NCBI GenBank assembly: GCA_964429805.1
Contig: CAYSDH010000055.1
Location: forward strand, 1-22,601
Direction of reading: 5' to 3'
From: CAYSDH01 sp964429805
Lineage (GTDB): Bacteria > Bacteroidota > Bacteroidia > Flavobacteriales_D > JABDKJ01
DNA length: 22,601 nt
Below, one piece after another: positions 8,801 to 15,796 of the stretch. Position 1 is the first letter of the stretch; each line of letters begins with the position of its first letter. A program made the position numbers and the translations under genes. Under the pieces are notes generated by a model that worked only from the letters and a program-made list of their open reading frames with translations, made no database searches and had not been told where the DNA came from.

Positions 8801-11800
8801 TATACACTCCAGCTCCTGTGGCAGTGACTAACGTGCTGGCCAATGTTGCATCGCTAAATGTTATTTCAGGGTCTAGTGTTGACCACAATCCAGTGCCGGC
8901 TGAGGGCACCGGGTCCATTGGCAACTGGAGGGCACAGATTGAGGTGTCATTGCCAGCGAATGCAAGAGGTTGTTCTATAAACTCGACCACTATGGTGTCT
9001 GCACCAGAACAAGAAGCCGCAGTCTCCGTCCAGATAAACTCGTGAAGACCATAAGAGGTTGACGTAGCAGTAGTGACTGCTGCATTCGCACCATTACTAA
9101 ACACAACATCATTAGGCATGACAGTCCAAGTTCCCATACCGATGACATTCGTTGCCTCCAAGTCAAACTCGTCTGAACAAACTTGAGCATCGGCACCTGC
9201 ACTAGGGTCAGGAGTGTCAAAAAACTCGATGAGCACAGTGTCTTGGTCACTACAAAATCCGTTAACCTCGCTCCACACAAATTCATACACACCAGCTCCG
9301 GGCACATTGATAATGGCATCTGGACTCTGGTTGTCACCGTTTTCAAAGGTGGTGCCAGGTGCGCCAAACCAAAATCCACTTGTTACAGATGCAATAGCGT
9401 TAAGTTGATACTGTGTGCCACAGGCGTCATCGTCTGGGCTAGCATTAGCATCGGGCTGAACGGAGAAGGTAATGGATACATCGTCAGAGTCAGAGCAATT
9501 GCCATTTACAATTGTTTCTGTCCAAGTCAAATCCACTTGACCAGGTCCGTCAACTGTAATTGTCGTGTTTGGATCATTGATATTATCTATTGTGACTGCT
9601 GGAGAAATGGTCGAAGTGCTCCAGACTCCCACGCCAGCAGAAGGGTCGGCATCCATAGTGATTTGATTTCCGCAAGCATTAGGCACATTTGGCCCAGCAT
9701 CAGCGTCTGGCACCGCTAAAAACTCAATGATGATATTGTCGCTCGTGACACAAGCCGTTGCATCTAAGGTCCACTGTAATTCTACTGTCTGATTTGGACT
9801 CAACACATTGATTGATGTATTCGGGTCATTGACATCCGCTATTCCAACTGCACCAGATACAATTGTCCAGACCCCATCATTTATTGCCCCATTGGCACTG
9901 AGATTAGCACTGGTGTTACACACAGTGATGTCTTCACCGGCATCTGCCGCTGGTGTATTGTCAAAAGTGACAAGTGCCGTGTCTTGGTCCATACACGGTG
10001 ATTGCTCTTCAATCCATATTAATTCAAAAGTACCTGTGGCAGGCGCAGAGACTGATGCGTTTGGGTCAAAGTCGTCAGTAAGCGTGACTTCAGATGGGTC
10101 ATACTGCCAATGTGAAACTCCGTTAGCAGAAGAACCGGCTGACAAATCTCCTCCGGCAAGCGAACAAAACTCTAGGTCTGGTCCAGCATCGGCAATGGCC
10201 AATGTTTCAAAAGTGACCAACATAGTGTCTACATCCGTACATGATCCTCCAACTCCAGTTTCAAAAAGTATGGGGAAGGTGCCGGGACCTCCAAGATTGG
10301 TGACGGTTGCATTGGGGTCTTGCCAATCGTCAATACTAATTGGAAGCGCACCGTAGTTCCACGATCCTTCAGCGTAGTCATTGAGGCCAAGTAATATGCC
10401 GCTATTCTCACAAAAAGATCGGTCAACACCTGCCTGAGCTTCAACAAAATCGATAAATGTGACATCAACATCCGCACTGTCCGTGCAGCCATTATTGTCT
10501 TCAACCCAAGTAAAGGTGTAGGTTCCAAAAACCGAAGCTGAAACAGGACTATTTGGGTCGAGCGGATTTGTTACGTTGACATTTGGGTCATCCCAAATCC
10601 ACTGAGAGTCTCCATTGGGCGTGGCATTGGCATGTAGGCTATCTGCAAATCCACAAATGCTAAAGTTGCTGCCAGCATCAGCAATTGGAAAGTTCGTAAA
10701 AGTGATTGTGACTTGATCAGTATCCACACAGCCTCCACCAGCATCATCTTGCCAGAAAAAAGTATGCGGGCCAGGGCCGGGCACAGTGACTGTCGCATTT
10801 GGGTCGTTATTGTTTGGTAAAAAGACACTTCCTCCGGGTCCGCCTAGCCACGAACCAACGCCTTCGGGAGGTGAGGCGTTGAGCGTATACGTGTTGCCGC
10901 AGACATCATCATCAGGGCCAGCATCAGCTACTGGAGTGCCAAAAGAAAGGGTAATCACATCCGTATTGGAGCACTGATTAACGGCTCCTGCTCCTGTGAG
11001 CAAATAGGTCGTGCTTTGTGCTGGTGTCGCGATGGGGTTTGGGCAGTTGTTACAACTGAAATTGGTGCCAACCACAATGGGGTCTCCTGCAAGAGTTGAC
11101 CACACATAATCGGTACTGCCTATGGCATTAAATTGATAACCTACGCCAGGACAAATGGTGGTGTCAGGCCCACCGTAAACAGAGGTAATCACATCAATAG
11201 CGATACCGACATTCACAATACCTGGAATAGGGCACAGGTCATCACTAGCTGACAAAAGCAAGGTGCCTCCAAGTGATCCTTCGGTGGCTGTCCAGCAAAT
11301 TGTGCCTACTGCCGGATTTGTTCCAGTTACACTTATAGTTCCACCTGGAAGAATGTCAGCGATGTTAGACTCAATGACTAACTCAGCCGAAGGCTCTGGA
11401 GAGGAAAAACTAAAGTCCGCACAGAAGTCTTCACCAAAGCACATCTCAACCGATAAGTCGCCAGTTTGTTGTGCTGAACCCATGAAGTTTGTCAGACCGC
11501 TATTCACTGACTCGGGCGGCCCGGTCGGGCAGGCGAGTACATTGAACAGTAAATCGAAAATAACCGAACCGATTGGCATACCATTCTCATCAAACTGCTC
11601 AATGAGCACTACGAAAGTAAATCTTCCAGAAATGGTGGGTGTAAAGCTGATTTGACCAGTAACGGGGTCGATAGTCGCTCCAGGAATTGGCTCCATTCCG
11701 CTATATCCAGCCTCATAAGGCAGAAAAAACGGATTGTTTCCGACAGCACTAGAGGCAGGGATTAAACTGAAAGAAAGACTGTCGCCATCATTGTCATAGG

Positions 11801-12365
11801 CACCAAAGTTATAATCGACATCAGCCCCAACGCACACGTAAGGTATCTGCTGAGCGCTTATTACAGGACTGTCATTGCAAGCGCCTGTTTGAGAGAATAG
11901 TCTGTTGTAGACGACTACACAATTGTCATTGTCTGGGTCAAAAATATTCAGAGTTTGTGCTCTATTACAGTCTAAAAATTGGATACGCCACACATCGCAA
12001 GAAGCGGGAGGTGTCCATGTAGCGCGATACACTTTTTTAAACATTCCTGGCTCTGTACCTCCCACACAGGATGAGTTCGCTAAGTTGCTACTACAAAGCT
12101 GCGAGACCTCTTCGCTTTCTGAAGGAATGAAGAGCAGATTAATAGAACCAAAAGTGGTGTTGCTACATTCTGAAATCCACTTTATCGGGAGAGATGCTGG
12201 AAGATCTACCTCCTGACAATCCCTAAAGATGTTGAGTGTAATTTCGAATTGACCTCCACCGATGCACCGATGCTCTATGTTGGCACCCGCGATGTGGCCT
12301 GCTGACATCTGCGTGGTGCACAGAATGAGGAGCAGAGAAAATATATATCTCAGTGTAGAGTTCAT
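2808..12365 (-). CDS. Giant secreted multi-domain repeat protein, T9SS cargo
   Basis: Cell-surface or secreted protein of 3185 residues, adhesin-like; the ligand is unknown. Order: signal peptide (about 1-22, ending in MSAG); an N-terminal module of about 270 residues opening HIAGANIEHRCIGGG and rich in paired Cys; a short Ig-like stretch; 24 tandem modules of about 80 residues (478-2403); then several PKD/Ig-like domains, including WDWTIDGE (about 3035-3045); and a C-terminal domain (about the last 95 residues) with FTPNGDKLNDVF, YEFRIYDRRG and WGWDG. That tail matches the gliding-motility-associated type (CHU_C, TIGR04131) that directs export through the type IX system. I chose the ATG at 12365; an in-frame GTG at 12401 would put twelve polar residues before the signal peptide. 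It lies 149 nt behind the urocanase gene on the same strand and may have its own promoter. No enzyme domain was seen. Confidence 0.93.
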   Translation of the reverse strand: MNSTLRYIFSLLLILCTTQMSAGHIAGANIEHRCIGGGQFEITLNIFRDCQEVDLPASLPIKWISECSNTTFGSINLLFIPSESEEVSQLCSSNLANSSCVGGTEPGMFKKVYRATWTPPASCDVWRIQFLDCNRAQTLNIFDPDNDNCVVVYNRLFSQTGACNDSPVISAQQIPYVCVGADVDYNFGAYDNDGDSLSFSLIPASSAVGNNPFFLPYEAGYSGMEPIPGATIDPVTGQISFTPTISGRFTFVVLIEQFDENGMPIGSVIFDLLFNVLACPTGPPESVNSGLTNFMGSAQQTGDLSVEMCFGEDFCADFSFSSPEPSAELVIESNIADILPGGTISVTGTNPAVGTICWTATEGSLGGTLLLSASDDLCPIPGIVNVGIAIDVITSVYGGPDTTICPGVGYQFNAIGSTDYVWSTLAGDPIVVGTNFSCNNCPNPIATPAQSTTYLLTGAGAVNQCSNTDVITLSFGTPVADAGPDDDVCGNTYTLNASPPEGVGSWLGGPGGSVFLPNNNDPNATVTVPGPGPHTFFWQDDAGGGCVDTDQVTITFTNFPIADAGSNFSICGFADSLHANATPNGDSQWIWDDPNVNVTNPLDPNSPVSASVFGTYTFTWVEDNNGCTDSADVDVTFIDFVEAQAGVDRSFCENSGILLGLNDYAEGSWNYGALPISIDDWQDPNATVTNLGGPGTFPILFETGVGGSCTDVDTMLVTFETLAIADAGPDLEFCSLAGGDLSAGSSANGVSHWQYDPSEVTLTDDFDPNASVSAPATGTFELIWIEEQSPCMDQDTALVTFDNTPAADAGEDITVCNTSANLSANGAINDGVWTIVSGAVGIADVNDPNTSINVLSPNQTVELQWTLDATACVTSDNIIIEFLAVPDADAGPNVPNACGNQITMDADPSAGVGVWSTSTISPAVTIDNINDPNTTITVDGPGQVDLTWTETIVNGNCSDSDDVSITFSVQPDANASPDDDACGTQYQLNAIASVTSGFWFGAPGTTFENGDNQSPDAIINVPGAGVYEFVWSEVNGFCSDQDTVLIEFFDTPDPSAGADAQVCSDEFDLEATNVIGMGTWTVMPNDVVFSNGANAAVTTATSTSYGLHEFIWTETAASCSGADTIVVEFIEQPLAFAGNDTSICALQLPMDPVPSAGTGLWSTLDPEITFSDATLASTLVTATGAGVYTLTWTETNSICSDFDDIVVSFVDTQTADAGEDQDVCGLSTSLDASTSFGTGEWTPHPDVTFVDVTDPNSEITSTTYGDMVLEWTESNPVCAAVDQVTIRFIEIPNPNAGADAEFCGLSGDVSAIASIGDGQWTGAVNFDSPTSGTSTFSSAATYGEFELVWTETNEICVLSDTVLVTLYEPTLAEAGEDGIICGMTTALVAIPSVGSGLWTIAAGVTATDLTDPNTEVTVTSPGMYDFTWTESNGTCSDSETISLEFFTVPMSDAGPDTSFCGLNGQVFAQLGAASGSWTFPVEISMTDDTDPNTFLTSSAPGDYTLAWTEANGGLCDSSDDMVITFLEEPIADAGEADSICGLSYEITGMTNAGVGTWEVLGGLTVSNPNAATTMLTAAAFGTYQVVWHVDNAGCVDSDTTSITFIESPTANAGPDQIVCGDETAMAAVPSLGTGDWEFPFILQVNNINSPEMTVDGFGNFGVYQFIWTETFLGCSSSDTMLLEFIDSPLADAGPDQNICGLSTFLDAELTTGTGTWIEFPAGSTIDVNDPNSEVSVTAFGEVFFIWEEVGNGCSTRDSVFVNFIETPTANAGADVSVCGLNSAIEAIPSFGTGEWLTNPDVDNPSQMSAIANVEGDDFGLYEMVWMESQGACTSTDTMLLNLIDSPLADAGLDQNICGLETNLAATLSTGTGVWSIVSGSADILTTSDPISMLTSTSFGTVTLVWQESDAMCFTTDTVSINFIETPNPNAGSDVQICGLVAEISAIPSFGVGEWVTNPDVGNPTTDAATSEVTGNDFGDFEMVWMETEGICSATDTMLLTLLDSPIANAGNDEDVCGQNASLGAVLSTGSGTWIDLPAIATITDINDPESTVSSTTYGPSTFVWEESDGNCSTTDTVIINFIEIPNAEAGPDQELCGTFATLNAGPSVGDGIWTSAQGADFGDDELPNSSVTAPDFGTFTLVWTETNGGICSQSDDVEITFLPSPIADAGEDDAICGTNYTLDATLSTGSGVWTVPFAAVDINDVNDENAVIDVPMAGVYDFVWTESSADCFTTDTVTVTFLDTPTSDAGPDLEFCGNSGTLEANASIGTGNWTGPSAIIFSASDNPNSNVTGPPGTYALTWSEVNGGTCSSQDEMLLTLWEIPDSDAGPDDDVCGTSYQLNAIPSAGTGTWTGIAGVTFSPSPNSPNATVTVPDCGLYTFQWSEENDICTDFDQVDIQFNCNPDTSDVSIFCINGNTAYQLSFDISGGDAGSYVVTGDPGNIGGSSFLSDPIPTGSPYSFFVTDQFACDAIEVSGQFACESLSDAGTMSQDTLHACAGDLATAVYNNDAFLDPNDNLTYVLHDQSGNALGTIFATNDLAATFGLQPSMNEDEVYFISSVVGDDNGGGSVDFTSPGISVAMGTPVIFHSSPTANIDDGEAVLCEGQETDIEISFDGASPFSVTYDYNSVDFELNGIASNSFTFSADEAGDVTLLTMSDAYCTGQVNGSLNIVVYEIPTVTMPDTLRTCSDDPDAVPVELTGNGPWSFDLYIDSDFSSSYSLDGLDSSFPTSNSGSYEIVSLSDQFCSATDTVQIGIDVIQSPPALAGSDVVLCQGENVDIGETEIDGYVYVWTMTDQLNSLSIAQPTVSINNPSGEPVSEQFELSVTNDICTTIDQATVTVNPLPIDFGINGTDSICEGETVTLIAFGGTSYEWLSGQEISNPLIDAPSISPETDSEYLVEISNQYSCSVTDSLFVTVSPLPEVNSMSSNASGCTPLTVTWLNLTPENSIASCEWTTNGGLVLSDSCSQLVVEYTVPGDYTVELNVTSPEGCSSSQLSPDTVSVTGAFAEILYHPQEPTIDDPWIQAVDGTDPDATLWDWTIDGESVSNLANPILTFDSTEAAVYEVCLAVISQNGCPDTTCVEVEVGTNFLIHVPLAFTPNGDKLNDVFKPVINHPEDLNLYEFRIYDRRGHIKFETERFNWGWDGINVRDNGIMQGTYQWEIVYRTNSNFRIKKIRGHFELLK
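5157..10934 (-). repeat. Tandem array of 24 ~80-residue Cys-paired Ig/PKD-like modules
   Basis: This 5778-bp block encodes residues 478-2403 of the giant protein, 24 units averaging 80.25 residues (about 241 bp). Each unit reads roughly P-x-A-x-AG-x-D-x-x-x-C-G, then GTG-x-W, a D-P-N-x-x-V segment, Y/F-x-x-x-W-x-E, a second C, D-T-x-x-V-x-F. I checked all 24: each has one Cys near position 12 and one near 65, consistent with one disulfide per module after export. The last unit has two additional Cys (PDCG and FNCN). The fourth unit lacks the second Trp. Units are clearly diverged at DNA level, so this is an old domain array. Confidence 0.93.
6114..7544 (-). repeat. Two-module (A-B) higher-order repeat inside the array
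   Basis: Six modules lie at 7305-7544, 7068-7304, 6831-7067, 6591-6830, 6354-6590 and 6114-6353, with lengths of 237 or 240 bp. They alternate between type B (ending L-x-DS, with MVWME in the last two B units) and type A (starting P-x-A-x-AG-x-D, ending NFIE). The modules at 6831-7067 and 6354-6590 share about 49 of 79 residues by hand count, more than either shares with the A module between them. This indicates duplication of a two-module block. Confidence 0.75.
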
Positions 12366-12400
12366 TTCAAAATGTGTCCACGTGGCAACCGTGGAGCCCA

Positions 12401-12408
12401 CGAAGATA
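12401..12408 (-). promoter_or_regulatory. Candidate -7 element for the giant repeat-protein gene
   Basis: TATCTTCG on the minus strand differs at one base from the Bacteroidota -7 consensus TAnnTTTG. It would place the transcript start about 30 nt before the ATG at 12365. No exact TTG lies at the expected -33 position (CTGG instead), so the call is weak. A small inverted repeat (CTGGT-GAAA-ACCAG on the plus strand) lies just upstream. Confidence 0.3.
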
Positions 12409-12514
12409 CGGTATTTTGCTGGTGAAAACCAGAATTAAACTACTGTTAACCAGTGCTTAAATGCTGTAGGTGCAAGCGGTTAAGAGTTCAACCCAATGTC
12501 AGTTTCAATCTCTC

Positions 12515-14659
12515 TTACAAGAGTGACTCGTCAACCTCGTTTGCCAAGGTGACTTTTAGTTTTGGCTCCTGCTCCATGGCGCGCTTTATAGCAAAAGTGG
12601 CTTCTTTATTTCTGGCCCAACTTCTGCGTGCCACACCGTTATTTACGTCCCAGTGCAACATAGATTTCAGTCTCCTCTCTGCGTCTTTTGACCCATCGAT
12701 AAGCATGCCAAAGCCGCCATTGACAACTTCTCCCCATCCGACACCTCCACCGTTGTGCAGGCTAATCCATGTAGCACCGCGAAATGCGTCTCCTACAAAA
12801 TTCTGAACAGCCATGTCTGCTGTAAATTGAGAACCATCATAGATATTACTGGTTTCTCTATAAGGTGAGTCAGTACCGCTGACATCATGGTGGTCTCTTC
12901 CGAGCACTACTGGCCCGCTAAGTTCGCCACTGGCTATGGCATGATTAAAGGCTTCTGCAATTTCCATTCTTCCTTGCGCATCGGCATACAGTATTCTCGC
13001 TTGCGATCCTACAACCAAGGCGTTTTCTTGAGCACCTTTTATCCATGTAATGTTGTCATGCATTTGTTGCTTAATCTCATCTGGAGCAACTTCGCTAAGT
13101 CGCTCAAGCACCTTCATAGCTATGATGTCAGTCTTTTGTAAATCTTCTGAATTGCCACTGCAGCAGACCCATCTGAAAGGGCCAAAACCATAGTCAAAGC
13201 ACATTGGGCCCATTATGTCTTGAACATAACTCGGGTACTTAAACCCTTGACTATCGTTCATAATCTCCGCGCCTGCACGACTAGATTCTAGCAAAAATGC
13301 ATTTCCATAATCAAAGAAGTACATGCCTGACTCACAAAGCGTATTGATGGCATTTACTTGGCGCATGAGAGAGTCTTGCACTGCTTTTTTAAATCCAGAT
13401 GGATTGGAAGTCATCAGTTCATTGGCTTCAGCATAAGTCATGTCAGCCGGATAATATCCTCCTGCCCATGGATTGTGAAGCGAAGTCTGGTCAGAACCTA
13501 TATCCACCTTCACTTTCTTCTCTGCCAATGCTTCCCATAAATCTACCGCGTTGCCTAAATAGGCGATGGAATGCGCTTCTCCTTTTTCCACTGACTGCAA
13601 AGCGCGAGCTATTGCTTCATCGACATCTTCAATCACTTCATCTACCCAGCCCTGTTCGTGTCTTTTATATGCAGCCTTGGCGTTGATTTCTGAAGTGATA
13701 CTGACCACTCCAGCAATGTTTCCCGCCTTTGGCTGTGCTCCACTCATACCTCCTAGTCCAGAAGTGACAAAAAGTTTTCCTTTAGTCAGTCCATCACCAA
13801 TTTTACGGCACGCATTGAGCACTGTAATTGTCGTTCCATGCACGATTCCCTGTGGACCAATGTACATGTATGAACCTGCTGTCATCTGACCGTACTGAGT
13901 TACACCCAGCGCATTGTACTTTTCCCAATCATCTGGTTTCGAGTAGTTTGGAATCATCATTCCATTCGTCACTACCACACGCGGAGCCTCTTTATTTGAC
14001 GGAAACAACCCCAGAGGATGACCAGAGTACATAACTAGTGTTTGGTCTTCCTCCATTTCAGAGAGGTACTTCATGCACAATCTGTACTGAGCCCAGTTTT
14101 GAAAAACCGACCCATTTCCACCATAGGTAATGAGCTCATGTGGATGCTGGGCCACTGCGGGGTCGAGGTTGTTTTGAATCATCAGCATGATACTAGCCGC
14201 TTGAGCACAGCGGGCTGGGTAATCGCCAATGGGTCGCGCATGCATGTCATAAGTCGGTCTCAAGCGATGCATATAAATTCGACCATGCTGCTTTAATTCA
14301 TCCTTAAATTCTTTGACCAGCATAGGGTGCTGCGAGGATGGAAAATATCTGAGCGCATTGCGTAAGGCTAACTTTTTTTCTGAATCACTTAATATGTCCT
14401 TCCTTTTAGGAGCATGACTGACGTTCTCATCCATGTCAGGCATGTCAGGCAGCTGGTCTGGAATACCTATTCTAATCTCATTTTTGAATTCCTCAATATT
14501 CATAGTGCTTTCCTTTTCTGGCCTAACATTATTGTCAGTGTTCTCGTAAGGGCAGTGTTTACAGCCGTTTTTACAACAATACCCTCGGTTGAGATGATAG
14601 TGTTCTGTGAAGACAAGTAGACCGTCATCGCCAATGTAATAGTCAATACTCTCCTTCAT
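12515..14659 (-). CDS. hutU: Urocanate hydratase with N-terminal DUF5522-like module
   Basis: Converts urocanate to imidazolonepropionate, the second step of histidine degradation, using tightly bound NAD+. The frame codes 714 residues. From M53 on it is a urocanase of 662 residues, the longer length I associate with eukaryotic and Bacteroidota forms: YGGNGSVFQNW (179-188), the NAD loop SGLGGMSGAQ (about 300-309), DQTSLHNPWAGGYYP, and FGPFRWVCCSG in place of the short-form Cys motif. Residues 1-40 (DYYIGDDGLLVF, YHLNRGYCC, CKHCPY) resemble DUF5522, usually a separate small protein as I recall. The four cysteines C28, C29, C33 and C36 could bind a metal. An internal ATG at 14503 with an SD-like AAAGGAAA could produce the bare enzyme. 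No hutH, hutI or hutG lies nearby, so the histidine pathway is not clustered here. Confidence 0.93.
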   Translation of the reverse strand: MKESIDYYIGDDGLLVFTEHYHLNRGYCCKNGCKHCPYENTDNNVRPEKESTMNIEEFKNEIRIGIPDQLPDMPDMDENVSHAPKRKDILSDSEKKLALRNALRYFPSSQHPMLVKEFKDELKQHGRIYMHRLRPTYDMHARPIGDYPARCAQAASIMLMIQNNLDPAVAQHPHELITYGGNGSVFQNWAQYRLCMKYLSEMEEDQTLVMYSGHPLGLFPSNKEAPRVVVTNGMMIPNYSKPDDWEKYNALGVTQYGQMTAGSYMYIGPQGIVHGTTITVLNACRKIGDGLTKGKLFVTSGLGGMSGAQPKAGNIAGVVSITSEINAKAAYKRHEQGWVDEVIEDVDEAIARALQSVEKGEAHSIAYLGNAVDLWEALAEKKVKVDIGSDQTSLHNPWAGGYYPADMTYAEANELMTSNPSGFKKAVQDSLMRQVNAINTLCESGMYFFDYGNAFLLESSRAGAEIMNDSQGFKYPSYVQDIMGPMCFDYGFGPFRWVCCSGNSEDLQKTDIIAMKVLERLSEVAPDEIKQQMHDNITWIKGAQENALVVGSQARILYADAQGRMEIAEAFNHAIASGELSGPVVLGRDHHDVSGTDSPYRETSNIYDGSQFTADMAVQNFVGDAFRGATWISLHNGGGVGWGEVVNGGFGMLIDGSKDAERRLKSMLHWDVNNGVARRSWARNKEATFAIKRAMEQEPKLKVTLANEVDESLL
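14501..14517 (-). promoter_or_regulatory. Possible internal start (SD plus ATG) for urocanase alone
   Basis: On the minus strand AAAAGGAAAGCACTATG precedes codon 53 of the urocanase frame. The AAAGGAA lies about 6 nt before the ATG, a better Shine-Dalgarno match than most genes here have, and the protein from this ATG starts where ordinary urocanases start. It could give a second, module-free form. This is inference from sequence only. Confidence 0.4.
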
Positions 14660-14684
14660 CTTTTCTCTTCAAGTCTCTGCCTAA

Positions 14685-14692
14685 CAAAGGTC
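14685..14692 (-). promoter_or_regulatory. Candidate -7 element for hutU
   Basis: GACCTTTG on the minus strand matches TAnnTTTG at all but the first base. A TTG lies 16 nt upstream of it, shorter than the 19 nt seen before rpsL. The predicted leader would be under 20 nt. Weak call. Confidence 0.25.
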
Positions 14693-14740
14693 GCAAAACT
14701 CCGAAATTCAATCGACCTTAAAAAGCATCTTCTGAAGTAG

Positions 14741-14757
14741 GACTAATTAGATTAGTC
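14741..14757. promoter_or_regulatory. Perfect palindrome in the divergent hutU/PLP-enzyme promoter region
   Basis: GACTAATTAGATTAGTC is a perfect 7-bp inverted repeat with a 3-bp centre. It lies in the 140-nt spacer between two divergent genes, 82 nt from the hutU-side start and 43 nt from the plus-strand start. Size, symmetry and place fit an operator for a dimeric regulator. A smaller palindrome, CTTCTGAAG, lies just before it at 14729-14737. No second copy of the 17-mer was noticed in the window. Confidence 0.4.
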
Positions 14758-14799
14758 ACTCTTTAAATCAGGACAGATTACGACATTTGAGATGGAATA

Positions 14800-15735
14800 A
14801 TGGACTTTAAAACTAATCCTATACAGAGCGAGTTAAAATTGGTGATTCCCGCATCGACCAATAAGACAAAAGTCGAGGTCTGGATGCTGCGTGAAGATCT
14901 CATCCATCCAGAGGTGTCGGGCAATAAGTGGCGCAAACTGAAGCATAACATCATTCAAGCCAAGGAAAGCGGGATGAGAGGCATTGTCACATTTGGCGGA
15001 GCGTATTCCAACCACATTCTTGCTTCGGCTGCAGCCGCTGCGGCAGCTAGTCTTGAGTGCACGGTGATTGTGCGCGGAGAGTCCATTGGTAAAACAAACC
15101 CCACTTTAGACAGGGTGGCTGAGTTAGGGGCAGAGCTTATTTATGTGTCTCGCCAAGAATATCGTTTGAAAAATGAGTCAGATTTCTTGGCAAAACGTGG
15201 ACTTGAGACTACCAAAAGGTTTGTTGTACCTGAGGGTGGGTCTAATTATTTGGGTGTAAAGGGTTGTATGGAGATACTTCGTCCAGAGCATTCAGGATTC
15301 AACGTCATAACCTGTTGTCAAGGCACCGGGGGCACAGCGGCTGGCTTGCTATTAAGCTTAACCGAAAATCAAAGGCTACTATCATTTCCGGCACTTAAAG
15401 GAGATTTCTTCAAGAATGACATTGAGCAGCTGCTCCACACAGTTCCAGAATTAGATGTTGATCAGACGTTGAGCAAGCTAAGCGTGATTGATCAGTATCA
15501 TTTTGGAGGTTATGCCAAGTGGAAACCAGAATTAGTAGCCTTTATGACCGCATTTCACGAGCGCACAGGAGTTGCCCTCGACCCCATATATACAGGAAAA
15601 ATGATGTTCGGAATTCAACACATGATTGACACTGAGCAATTTGAAAATGAATCTCGTGTGTTGGCCATTCACTCTGGCGGACTGCAAGGAATAGCGGGCT
15701 TCAATCAGCGATTTGGCTTGAATTTACCGAGCTAA
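14800..15735 (+). CDS. PLP-dependent ACC deaminase / D-cysteine desulfhydrase family enzyme
   Basis: Fold-type II PLP enzyme of 311 residues, normal for this family, which breaks C-N or C-S bonds of small amino acids (1-aminocyclopropane-1-carboxylate, D-cysteine and relatives). Visible motifs are SGNKWRKLK (40-48) with the Schiff-base lysine expected at K43, FGGAYSNH for the substrate carboxylate, EGGSNYLGVKG, the phosphate-cup loop CQGTGGTAAG, LDPIYTGKMMFG, and IHSGGLQG near the C-terminus. The set does not let me decide between ACC deaminase and D-cysteine desulfhydrase; the LDPIYTGKMM stretch seems closer to the desulfhydrase-like branch, so I leave the symbol empty. An earlier ATG 10 nt upstream runs into a stop after two codons. 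It is divergent from hutU. The next gene starts 61 nt downstream, so readthrough is possible. Confidence 0.9.
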   Translation: MDFKTNPIQSELKLVIPASTNKTKVEVWMLREDLIHPEVSGNKWRKLKHNIIQAKESGMRGIVTFGGAYSNHILASAAAAAAASLECTVIVRGESIGKTNPTLDRVAELGAELIYVSRQEYRLKNESDFLAKRGLETTKRFVVPEGGSNYLGVKGCMEILRPEHSGFNVITCCQGTGGTAAGLLLSLTENQRLLSFPALKGDFFKNDIEQLLHTVPELDVDQTLSKLSVIDQYHFGGYAKWKPELVAFMTAFHERTGVALDPIYTGKMMFGIQHMIDTEQFENESRVLAIHSGGLQGIAGFNQRFGLNLPS

Positions 15736-15796
15736 TGTTGGCTAAATACTCTTGACTTGGTCTAATTATTGATTTTCTAGGCCTAAACTTGACATT

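Noticed and set aside
6343..10356. Several plus-strand open frames of 60-180 codons across the giant gene
   Set aside because: They recur with the ~240-bp module period and have repetitive low-complexity products, so they are antisense shadows of the repeated domain.
5157..10934. Regular ~240-bp periodicity as a possible CRISPR or satellite array
   Set aside because: The period follows the reading frame, units are diverged at DNA level, and conserved positions are protein core residues; no short identical repeats with unique spacers exist.
12366..12401. GTG start for the giant protein at 12401
   Set aside because: It would put twelve residues with no signal character before a good signal peptide that starts at the ATG at 12365.
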